The notes under the pieces are model-generated. The model saw only the letters and a program-made list of their open reading frames with translations, had not been told where the DNA came from and ran no database searches. The position numbers and the translations under genes were made by a program. A DNA stretch of 64,000 nucleotides from NCBI GenBank assembly GCA_038501195.1, contig JBBPUQ010000008.1, positions 1,158,001-1,222,000 on the forward strand. The letters run 5' to 3'. This document shows, piece after piece, positions 22,293 to 31,394 of the stretch; positions within the stretch are counted from its first letter, which is position 1, and every line of letters starts with the position of its first letter. This stretch comes from Nemania diffusa (Eukaryota > Ascomycota > Sordariomycetes > Xylariales > Xylariaceae).

Positions 22293-23316
22293 ATGTCCTA
22301 TTTAAAATTTTCTCAAAAAAGTAAGAGGGGGGGAGAGGAATCAGAGGAATCTTATACGCCGGAATCTGAGAACACAAGTCCACGCTATATACTTCCGCAA
22401 AAAAGGGGCGATAATGTGGATAGCGGAAACATTGCTTCAAAACCAGTCTTAAAAGCATCATCCCGCCGAGAAGCGGATGAGTTTGGTATCGGCCGCCAGA
22501 GCGTCCGAAACACTGACAGTGACAAGTATAGAAACCCATTTTCCCGGGGGGATGGTAGAACCATCCCGCAAGCCAACTTGGCCGAGTATACGCCTCCCGC
22601 ACCACTTGAAACCGATAAAGCTAGAGAGTGGAACAAGGGTGATAAGCTACCCGATGGTGGACCTCTCCCTTTCGACAGAGTAACGGGGACAGTTATTGTA
22701 GCCCATAGGACTTATGGTGCTGGTACTTTTGCTGATCCCATGGTACTGTTAACTTACTTTTCTTGCATTAATAAATTATATAGCTTTCACTGTCCATCAT
22801 GCTAACGATTAAGCTGTAGGTGCTCTTTTCAAATAAGGAAGTAGAGCGTATGGAGCTGCGTCAAAATAAAAAACTACAAGAGCATATAGATTTCGCGAAG
22901 AAAGTTGCAAAGGAGCTACAATTTAGTCACATTTGGATTAGGTAGGTATTGGCTAAAATACCTTGGCCCTGTGCTAATAATCGAGAAGGAAAGGATTACA
23001 TAACCTAGAAACTAAAAGAGATAGAACGACGGGGCTGTTTAAGGGGGAAACTAAGCAGTCTCAATCTCATCTCACAATAATGCTTGGAAACACCAAAGAA
23101 TGGGTATATGTTGATGGCCATGTTTTTGTTCTGGTCATTATCGCTGGGAGCGATTTTCGAATGGAGTACATGTCGAGTGAAGCAATTTGGCCGCTTCCCT
23201 CAGGAGAACGTCGCCGGGTTATAGAGTTATGGAAATGGGATGAAAGGAATAGCTTCAAGAAAGCACACGCGGCCAACAAATATAGGGAAAAGGACACATG
23301 GAGAAATGGCCCTTAG
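22293..23316 (+). CDS. Hypothetical protein, 299 aa, no recognised domain
   Basis: Proposed exons 22293-22742, 22820-22941 and 22989-23316 give one continuous frame of 299 aa. Intron 1 has GTACTG..CTGTAG with a GCTAACG branch site. Intron 2 is short (47 nt, GTAGGT..AAG) with an uncertain acceptor; an alternative three bases upstream (GAG, 22985) also keeps frame and adds one Arg. The N-terminal third is Ser/Glu/Lys-rich and probably disordered. The middle is charged (KEVERMELRQNKKLQEH). The C-terminal part has a compact, hydrophobic block, EWVYVDGHVFVLVIIAGSDF, followed by a Trp-rich basic tail. No signal peptide is evident. I do not recognise the family. The fact that three separate open frames join in phase is the main support for a real gene. 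Confidence 0.5.
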
Positions 23317-23543
23317 GTTTGGTGTTAAGTAAACCTTTAGACATTACCACTATGTAAATATCGCTAGTCGTGGGGGCGCTTCCTCTGCTTACATCAACTA
23401 CCTCAATCGTGCGACTGGACTACGTCAGCTGGAGGATCAACATGACAACCCCGCAAGCTGATATCGGCACTTGTCTGATAGCGTTCATTCCCCCTCGCTC
23501 TCTAATCTTCATACTTTACCTCGCTTTTGTGGCATTTGAGATC

Positions 23544-24903
23544 ATGTCGAAAGTTACACGATTACTTGATATCTTGGACACCATTAAGCCAGAAGAGCTG
23601 AAATCCAACGACCATGACCGTTTACGGCTAGTAGACGCCACCAAGAAGCTCCTGAATCAAGTACAGACTAATGAAGAGAGACTTGACGACATTACTTTCT
23701 CACAACCTATCGTATTTGCCGCACTCCAAACCCTTACGGACCTTGGGCTTTGGCAGCAATGGGGAGAGATTCATGGTGCCTCCAAATCGGTTGACGAACT
23801 CTGTGACTTGTGTACGCCGAAATGCGATGGTAACCTACTTCGTACGACGGTACCACCTTAAGCGTCAACTTAGGTCAACACTAACTGATGTCCTCACATA
23901 TAGGTCGCCTGCTCAGATTACTGGCTTCAGTTCATATCATCGCTGAGACGGGTCAAGATCAATATGAGTTTGCACAACTACCTCTCGGCGATATGTGGAC
24001 ATGGATTCAATGCCGGTACGCAGTGCACTATCATGATTTCACACCTCAAAGCTGATGGAAATCGTAGAACACACCATTGGAGCCCAAGCTGCACCAATCT
24101 TCCGTCATTCCTGGCGAAGAATGGTTATAAAGAACCGCAAGATACCAAGAACACTAACTACACAGACTGGTGCCCTGGGGATCTCGACTTTTTCGGCAAA
24201 TGCGTTGCCGACCCAGCGTACCAAGACAGCTTCAGCGGCTTCATGAGAGGTTGGGGAAGCTACAAGGTGCCTTGGCCTGAGTTTTATGACACGAATTCTT
24301 TGATCGACGGGGCCGACCTCGGCAATGGGGGTGCCCTTTGTGTTGACATCGGTGGTCATCACGGCATTGATCTTACTCGGTTGCTCGATAAGCACCCGGA
24401 TATCCCAGCTGGTTCACTGATTCTCCAGGACTTGCCAGAAGTCCTCATTGGCGTGAAAGGGTTGAATGAAAAGATCAAGGCCATGCCGCATGATATGTTC
24501 CAGCTGCAGCCAGTGAAAGGTATGATTTCAGATAGCGTCTTTTTGTTGGATCTAGATACCAGAGCTAATTATGGTGTACGCGATTCTAGGGAGTCGAGCA
24601 TACTACTTCCATGCAGTATTTCATGATTGGCCAGACAGCGTGGCTACTAAAATGTTGAAGAATGTTGCGGCGGTGATGAGAAAGGGATACTCCAAGCTGC
24701 TTATTGTCGATATTGTTCTCCCACCGACGGGCGCTAGTGCCATCCAATCGACGATGGATGTGGAGATGATGGCCATCCTTTCTGCGCATGAAAGAACGGA
24801 ATATATGTTTACCAAACTTATCAATGATGCAGGATTGAGGATTGTCAAGATATGGAAGGATGGACGTGGCAATGAATGCTTGGTCGAGACCGAACTCGCC
24901 TGA
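23544..24903 (+). CDS. Class I SAM-dependent O-methyltransferase, possibly damaged in the middle
   Basis: Exons 23544-23841, 23904-24015, 24068-24519 and 24590-24903 give 391 aa. The family is that of fungal secondary-metabolite and plant COMT-type O-methyltransferases (PF00891): an N-terminal helical domain, the SAM site VDIGGHHGIDL (about 229-239), LILQDLPEV, and the catalytic motif YFHAVFHDWPD (His299 with HDW). The glycine motif is non-standard (GGHHG in place of GGGxG). The region around 24016-24130 is suspicious: the spliced reading gives an unnatural peptide, whereas two other frames of the same DNA read as plausible family sequence (YHDFTPQ, then LMEIVEHTIGAQAAP). This suggests two single-base deletions bypassed by the intron I had to propose, so the gene may be a pseudogene. 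No other biosynthetic gene is adjacent. Confidence 0.65.
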
Positions 24904-25807
24904 GCCACTTCTGACTTTTCTATGTGCTCTGTAGAACTTGGTGGTTACTGTTTACAATGAAGATTTCGACTAGAAGAAAGTATTATGAAAATAAAAGAAA
25001 TTTGAGGTGCAGTTTACTTGGATTCTGGGGTTTTCGGTAAATGAGCCGACTGGATGTAGTAGTTGTGTTACCTACATGCCACATGGCATGCGGGTAGTCT
25101 GGATGACCTGGTCAGGTCCCGTGCTAATTTATCAAATTAAGAGGGGAATATTACGGTGCGCATCTTTAGTTAGTAAGGACAAATAGGTCAGTCAAGTCAA
25201 CTAGACTAGATCAACCATGTCTGTCAGGTCAGTTAAGTCAATCAGGTTAACTAGGTTAGTTAGGTTTGCTGGGCAGTTACATATTTATACTTGTATAGCA
25301 TGATCTTGTTACCTCAATACCTAGTGAAATTTAATTTGAATTGGCGGGCGATGTCCTGGTAGACCTCCTTCATGCCAACCACACTCTTCTTTAACTAATA
25401 ACCTTAGCTGGGAGACCAAACTTAGTTACGTACCTAATGATTGCTGATGTCGCTAGCGAATCATTTCTAAATAATGGAGATGAAATATGATAAGCTACGA
25501 GAAATGGGAGAAGAAAGGGGAGGAAGGTTAGGTAGGTACCTACATAAGACAGGAGAAAGGTCCAAAGCCACAGTTTCAGCCACATTGTCAAGCCTTAGTG
25601 GCCTGAGCTTGCCTAGGTACAATAGGTAGGCCTACCTAATAAGTTGACTGGGCGCGAACCTGCACGCATCAATCACTTGACTGTTAGCAATAACCTGCCA
25701 CTTGATACCTACCTCTATAGTGTAAATCTTGAGCCATCAAAGACAAACATCCCGCCTCTGAATCTCTGAATCCATCTTTATTTTATTTTTATTCTCCAAA
25801 TTTAAAG
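24904..25807. other. Intergenic spacer with degenerate GTCA/AGGT tandem
   Basis: Upstream region of atg12. At about 25180-25272 there is an irregular tandem of GTCAGTCAAGT/AGGTTAACTAGGTTAG units, which on the other strand resembles the ACCTAC/CAGTCA minisatellite at 29.8-30.5 kb. Further TAGGTAGGTACC strings occur near 25530 and 25610. No gene was recognised. Confidence 0.5.
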
Positions 25808-26329
25808 ATGGAATACCCGGACGTTCCCTCTCCCTCACCTCCACCTTCTCCGATCCAAGACCGGCCGGCGTCGCCTGAGCTGCCACTCACTATGACCGCA
25901 TCGACGATCCTCACGGCTCTACCGCGTGATGCGAGCTCAGCCTTAGCCTCTGCAGGAGGGTTCGATCTGGAGAAAGTGCTCGTGCGCTTTAAACCTGTCG
26001 GGTCAGCACCGCAACTAAAGTCTGAAGTTCGCAGGATCAGCGCCACGCAGAAGTTCGAGGCCGTCGTTGTGTATCTGCGAAAGATATTGGCGCTCAAGCC
26101 GACCGATGGGCTGTTTCTCTATGTCAACAGCGCGTTTGCGCCTGCACTAGATGAAATAGTTGGGAATCTACATAGAGTACGTTGTCTTTTCCCATGACTT
26201 TTAACTATCTTCACTGCTTCATTCATCACATGTGTAAAGAAAACAGTTTCTGATGCGGATTAACAGTGCTTTAAAGATTCAAACAATCAATTGATTGTTG
26301 TCTATTCAATTACCCCTGCATTCGGGTAA
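25808..26329 (+). CDS. atg12: Ubiquitin-like autophagy protein Atg12
   Basis: Two exons (25808-26176, 26267-26329; intron GTACGT..ACAG, phase 0) give 143 aa. The Pro-rich, probably disordered N-terminus ([16 protein letters not shown]) is followed by the ubiquitin fold starting [13 protein letters not shown] and including [20 protein letters not shown]. Exon 2 encodes [20 protein letters not shown]. The protein ends exactly at Gly, as Atg12 does. It is conjugated without prior processing through Atg7 and Atg10 to a lysine of Atg5, and the conjugate acts with Atg16 as the ligase for Atg8 lipidation in autophagosome formation. The short second exon is essential, since without it the terminal glycine is lost. 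Convergent with panB, with 145 bp between stops. Confidence 0.95.
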
Positions 26330-26474
26330 ATTCCTTCAAGTTGATGCTCAACAACCATCACGGGCGTCGTGGTATCCTTCTAACTCCTGCTAATCCCAAA
26401 CTCCGTCGCCGATAACTGATCACCTACATGCAAAATGCCGCCGTCTAACCATGGACAATGCAAAAGTACCCCGT

Positions 26475-27552
26475 CTAAAGCTTTTCGGCTTCTCTTGTAA
26501 ATGCATCGAGTTCCTCTTTGGGAATTGGATATGTGTGTTCGGGCGCGGGGTATTGACGGCTCTTCACCTCGTCCCGATATGATTCAATTGCTCGCAAACT
26601 CTCCGCCCACACATTACCATACTGCTTGACGAATTTTGGGATGGTGCGGCCTGGAGGGAAGTACCCGGACATGTCGACCTGCACAAGAACTTGACCAGAA
26701 CATCCATTACCAGCTCCGATACCGATAGTAGGGACCGAGAGTTTCTGGGTGATGATGCTGGCAACCTCAGCCGGGACAGCCTCTACAACCATAGCGAAGC
26801 AGCCTGCCTCTTGCACGGCGAATGCGTCTTCGAGGACTCCCATCGCACTTCTAGAAGTTTTCCCTTGCACCCTGAACCCTCCTAGAGCATTCTGGCGCTG
26901 GGGCGTCAACCCAACATGAGCCAGCACCGGGATACCTGCTTCTGTGATCTTTTTGATCGTTGGGGCCATTTCCTTACCTCCCTCTAGCTTGATGCCTTGA
27001 ACGCGCCCTTCTTTCACAAACCGGATAGCTGTAGCTAGTGCCTGCTCAGGCGATATCTCATAGGAGCCCATGGGAAGATCACCGATCTTAGAAGAGTTAG
27101 TTTAGCGTGGCTCGACGATAGGAGCTGCAGCTTACAGTAAATGCAGCCTTGGTTGCTCGTGCGACTGATTTGCAGTGCAACAGCATCTCATCGATGGTGA
27201 CCTCGCTGGTGTCCTGCATCCCCAAAGCCACCATGGCTAGACTGTCGCCCACAAGAACCATATCCATCCCTGCAGCGTCGGCGACATGGGCACTCGGGAA
27301 GTCATGAGCGGTCATCATGGTAATGGGGACATTTTTCCTATACATAGACCGAAGAACACTCATGGTTACTTTCTTTCTGGCCGGGTCTAGCGACGTGCCA
27401 AGGGGCGAATGCGAACTCCATCTTTGCTGCGTTGGATGTTGAAGCGCTAAAGACAAGGGTTTGGCGATCATTAGGGATGTACTTGGTCGCGTGCCTGATC
27501 GCGTGCCCCGATATAGCAATAAGCTACATGATCTTGCCCATGTCGACGCCAT
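26475..27552 (-). CDS. panB: 3-methyl-2-oxobutanoate hydroxymethyltransferase (ketopantoate hydroxymethyltransferase)
   Basis: First step of pantothenate (coenzyme A) synthesis: transfers a hydroxymethyl group from methylene-tetrahydrofolate to 2-oxoisovalerate. Two exons, 27552-27136 and 27086-26475, are separated by a 49-nt intron (branch ACTAACTC, acceptor TAAG) and give 342 aa. Family motifs are MTAHDFPSAHVADAAGMDM, the metal site LVGDSLAMVALG, IGDLPMGSY (spanning the junction), LEGGKEM, LAHVGLTPQ and PTIGIGAGNGCSGQVLV. The first 50 residues are rich in Arg, Ser and Leu with few acidic residues (MASTWARSCSLLLYRGTRSG), a typical mitochondrial targeting peptide. The length agrees with fungal PanB. 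Convergent with atg12. Confidence 0.95.
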
Positions 27553-28390
27553 TTAAATGGATTTTTAGGCTGCCAAAACAAGCCCGAGAGGTAAACAAAG
27601 AGGGTCCGCAATCGATTGTTTTCAATGTTGGTAAATCTGACCTCATTTTGCGGCCGTATCTGGGTCTCAATCGTCTTTTAATGTCTCGGTCATGATGGTT
27701 TTTGCTGCGTACAACTGAGTCTCCCCAACTAGGACTTAGTGTTTGCTTGAAGGAATGATGACCTAAGGCTAGGTACACCGTAGACCCGCTCCGGCTCCGA
27801 TGATGTAATAGGAAAGGTCCGAGGCTCTCGGTTACTAGCGGGCAGGGTGTGGCTTTCCGAAGTGGCTCAGTTATAGGTGTGGCTTAGCAATGCGTAGTTC
27901 TCGAACTCTGCCTAACAATAACACATTTATTATATGAGACAAAGTATTTATAGTCCAGGTGAATCTAATATTTGTTTACGAAAACTCCCTTTTTAATATG
28001 CTTTACCTTTGGCAGCCCCGCTGTTGTCAGCTCAAAAGCATGTGATAAGCTATATTATCGGCTTATAAGCATTTACCTGTTATGGAAACAGTGGTACACT
28101 CAAATACCAATAATAAGCTGTGCCTCAAAGATGTACAATACTATTTATGCGAACTGCGGGGATATTATATTGATCCACCGAGTGGATCCGTAGATCTTGA
28201 GTTACCTGGGCAACCTAGCACCACTACTTTACATATAAATAACTAACTTCTTTTCACTTTATCTCTATCTCTTTTTTTTCAGCAATTTTACTATCTCAAA
28301 AGCAGCTCACTACTCCACTATCCAAAAACAAATCATCATTCCATCATCTTAAAAAACAACTTTTACGTTTTAATCCCGCTATTTTTCATC
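27553..28390. other. Divergent intergenic region between panB and the Q-rich coiled-coil gene
   Basis: Holds the promoters of both genes. Toward 28391 there is a TATA-like ACATATAAATAAC (about 28232-28244), then a C/T-rich tract (about 28258-28280) and an A/C-rich leader, a typical fungal 5' UTR layout. No other gene was seen. Confidence 0.5.
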
Positions 28391-29106
28391 ATGGCTGCTA
28401 TAGCTGACCAACAACAACAACAACAACAACAACAACCCGACTTCCACGCCTTGAGTGGTCATTTTCGAGGCATGTCAATTGAAGTTGATGGTTGTTCAAA
28501 CCTTGTAGCCGTTCGAGAAGCCAATGTGCTCGAAGCTATAGCCCAATTGAGTACAAATGTCAACAATGCTGTAGCTACTCTCAACAATGCTGTAGCTACT
28601 CTCAACACTTCTATAGCCGCCGTGCACACAGGGATAGGCACAATAAACACATCTCTGGACGCCCTGTGCACAGATGCAAACAGGATAAACACATCTCTGA
28701 CCGCCCTGCGCACAGAGATGCGCGAAGGGATGCGGGATATGCGGGCTTCGATGGAAGACTTGTAAGTAATGGTTTGTACGATTGGTGGACAAGCAAGCTA
28801 ACATTGAAGCAGCGACTATAATGCTAGAGCACGAACATTGAATATCATGACTCACAGATCTGAGACTTTTCTACATCGGCTAAAAAACACTACTACACAC
28901 GAATTAGTTAACGTTCCGCAAACACTAGGGGAAATAAAGGCACTTCGAGGTAAGTTGTTGTCCACTCTTCTCCCACTGTTTTTCTTAACCTAAACCTAGT
29001 GGGAGAGGTGAATCAATATCTTGAGGCACTTGGTCAAACACCTACTGGGAGTGCAGAGGAGAAGAAAACCCAGCTATTGCAATTTCTTGGTGTTAGTTCT
29101 TACTAG
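28391..29106 (+). CDS. Q-rich coiled-coil protein of unknown function, 204 aa
   Basis: Three exons (28391-28761, 28813-28949, 29000-29106), all phases closing, give 204 aa. After MAAIAD comes a pure glutamine run encoded by a (CAA)n microsatellite. Residues 50-130 form a regular helical region with heptad-like Leu/Ile/Val spacing (AIAQLSTNVNNAVATLNNAV), including an exact 21-bp tandem duplication (NNAVATL twice) and near-repeats of NTSL.AL. The C-terminus, VNQYLEALGQTPTGSAEEKK then TQLLQFLGV, resembles a short SAP-like helix pair (low certainty). No signal peptide. I know of similar small proteins only as hypothetical, often multicopy, fungal genes. Its setting, directly beside minisatellites and a dead retroelement, suggests a rapidly evolving accessory locus. 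Confidence 0.65.
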
Positions 29107-29787
29107 GGTACCTTTGCTCAATGTTAGAGGCAAGGTTAACAGACTAGCGCAACTAGATCAAGGTTTACGAAGCTGTTAAGGCAATTTTACCTTTTTGCCT
29201 AGTGTTTTGCGCACCTTTATTAGTATTGTTAGGTGCTATGCTGCCTAATATAATGTGTAAATTGTACAAATTATAAACTTTATGAAATATATGTGTGTTT
29301 ATAGCACATCACAGGGCATACCAGTCAGTAGGAGTAGTACTTGTATTAGAGGAGCGAGAGCTTGTTTAGCTAGTGTTTGCAGCGGAGGAAATTTATTTTG
29401 ATTTTCTATGTTAATGCCTTCGTTTTTAACGAAGGAGGAACGACTGAGTGAAACGAAAGGTTACTTAGTGTCGTAAAAAATTCCCAGCAGAATTCTATGG
29501 CCGAAATAGGTAATTTTGCCTTCCTATTTGGGAAAAGTGGGCCAGCTGGTTGTCGAAAAATTTCCATGACCGTTTTTCATCCCAAATAGGAAATTCTCCC
29601 TGCCCATTTGGGTATAGTTCGTCCAATTCGGCTTGCATCGCATGCACGCGGCTATAATCGGCTAAACCGGCTACACCTACGTACAGGCTGTCTTCTACAC
29701 ATACAATCTCTACAGAAAGCCTACGGAGCCTACGTCATAGGCACCCAACAATACACACATACACATATTTACCTACCACTCTGACAG
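29107..29787. other. Downstream spacer with short inverted repeats
   Basis: No gene. It contains a perfect 8-bp stem with 3-base loop CCTTCGTTTTTAACGAAGG (29417-29435). It also holds a 12-bp inverted pair TTCCTATTTGGG (29521-29532) and CCCAAATAGGAA (29581-29592), with another CCCATTTGGG-like copy near 29603-29612. The first stem includes the 14-mer that recurs at 30598 and 30785. Confidence 0.6.
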
Positions 29788-30480
29788 GTGGCTAACCGAC
29801 CTGCCTACCTGTTAGGTGACCTACTTGTCAGGTGACCTACTTACCTGCCAAGTGACCTGCCGACCTACCAGGTCACTTGCCAGCCGGTCTACCGGCCAAC
29901 CAGGTGGCATACCAGCCGACCTACCACTTTACCAGTTGGCCTACCGACTTGGTTGCCTACCAGTCAACCTACCTACCTACCAGTCAACCTACCTACCTAC
30001 CAGTCAACCTACTTACCAGTCAACCTACCTACCTACCAGTCAACCTACCTACCTACCAGTCAGGTGACTGACCAACCTACCGACCTGTCAGGTGACTGAC
30101 CAACTTACCTGGTGACCTGCCAGCCTACCAAGTGGGTCACCAGCCGGCCTACCTACCTGCCAGGTGACCTGCCGACCTACCAGATCACTTGCCAGCCGGT
30201 CTACCAGCCAACCAGGTGACTTACCAGTCAACCTACCTACTTACCAGTCAACCTACCTACTTACCAGTCAACCTACCTACTTACTAGTCAACCTACCTAC
30301 CTACCAGTCAGGTGACTGACCTACCTACCTACCAGTCAGGTAACTGACTTACCTACCTACTAGTCAGGTGACTGACCGACTTACCTAGTGACCTGCTAGC
30401 CTACCAAGTAGGTCACTAGCCGGCCTACCTACTTGCCAGGTGACCAACTGACCTACCTACCTACCTGTAGACCTAACTGC
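29788..30480. repeat. ACCTACC/CAGTCA minisatellite array, about 0.7 kb
   Basis: Irregular tandem array of 16-20-bp units built from ACCTAC and CAGTCA or CAGGTGACC blocks. The most regular part (about 29964-30062) repeats CAGTCAACCTACCTACCTAC with 16-bp variants. A second higher-order copy starts near 30120, so the whole pattern of about 270-300 bp is itself roughly duplicated (the CCAGCCGGTCTACC and CCAACCAGGTG segments occur near 29880 and 30190). Open frames through it are artefacts of repeats. Confidence 0.9.
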
Positions 30481-30504
30481 AAGTCAACAAGGGCCCAGGA
30501 CCTA

Positions 30505-30594
30505 GGGCTAGGATTGGAAGGGCTAGGATTGGAAGGGCTAGGATTGGAAGGGCTAGGATTGGAAGGGCTAGGATTGGAAAGGCTAGGATTGGAG
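30505..30594. repeat. Six tandem copies of a 15-bp unit
   Basis: GGGCTAGGATTGGAA is repeated at 30505, 30520, 30535, 30550 and 30565 exactly, with a sixth copy at 30580 differing at the first and last bases. It directly follows the ACCTACC array and ends four bases before the GC-rich hairpin element. Confidence 0.95.
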
Positions 30595-30602
30595 GCGTTA
30601 AA

Positions 30603-30719
30603 AACGAAGGCAGTCCTCTCCTTTAGCTGGGAGGGAGCGGGAGCCGCGCGCGCGAAGCGCCTACGCGGCGGAGCACACGGTTGGTAGGAAGGAGGCTAAA
30701 GGAGAGGGCTGCCTTCGTT
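30603..30719. repeat. GC-rich hairpin / MITE-like inverted repeat
   Basis: 25-bp arms at 30603-30627 and 30695-30719 are reverse complements with a single mismatch (24/25). They enclose a 67-bp GC-rich loop with a CGCGCGCG core. The outer end belongs to the motif TTAAAAACGAAGGC (30598-30611), found again at 30785-30798 and inverted at 29416-29429. It could be a small non-autonomous transposon or a foldback element. No flanking target duplication could be defined. Confidence 0.75.
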
Positions 30720-30835
30720 ACTCTGTCGAGGGGCCTGTGTGGCCTGTGTGGCCTGTATGGCTTATATGTATGTAGCTGGTACCCTTAAAAACGAAGGCTT
30801 CCTTGCCCCTGACCCCCAGGGGCCTCTAGTATAAT

Positions 30836-31134
30836 AGTTACAGCTGAACTGCATTCATTATATAGAAAAACAATGCGTAAAGAATATATTAAAGCATTTA
30901 TTATATCTTGTAATAAATATCTACTTTATTGTACTAAAAACAAACAATAAAAACATAACAAACAATACTAAAACAATAAAAAAAATATTTATTACAAAAA
31001 AAAAAGCTTATATATAATCAAACTTACTGTTATAGATTTTTTTTTTTTTTTTTTTTTTTTAGCTTAATATTTTTTTCTAAATATATAATATTTTTATATA
31101 TATTATATTAGCTGTTTTTTTTTTAGTTTTTATA
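30836..31134. repeat. Left LTR of element 2
   Basis: Aligns with 37763-38063. It shares landmark strings such as TTTATTACAAAAAAAAAAGC and the poly-T tract (about 31037-31060). The outer 60 bases keep G and C (GTTACAGCTGAACTGC), whereas the matching inner end of the other copy reads GTTATAACTAAACTAT. Confidence 0.88.
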
Positions 31135-31363
31135 ATATTAAATTTATTTTATTTATTTATTATAAATTAATATTAAAAAGTTTAACTTAATATTAATTTA
31201 ATATCGATTTAATATTAAATATATTTAATATTAATATTAAAATATTGATTTATTATTAAATATTAAATTTTTTATTTAATATTAAGTTTTTTTTATATTT
31301 TTTATATTAACTTTATATTTTAAAAAAAAAATATTAAGTTATAATATTATAGATTTTTTTAAT

Positions 31364-31394
<31 letters not shown>

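Noticed and set aside
29816..30071. Frames through the ACCTACC array (SQPTYLPVNL repeats)
   Set aside because: Open in more than one frame because the array lacks stop codons; not a gene.
30433..30687. Frame encoding repeated GLGLE pentapeptides
   Set aside because: Direct translation of the 15-bp tandem repeat; no start context, introns or domain.
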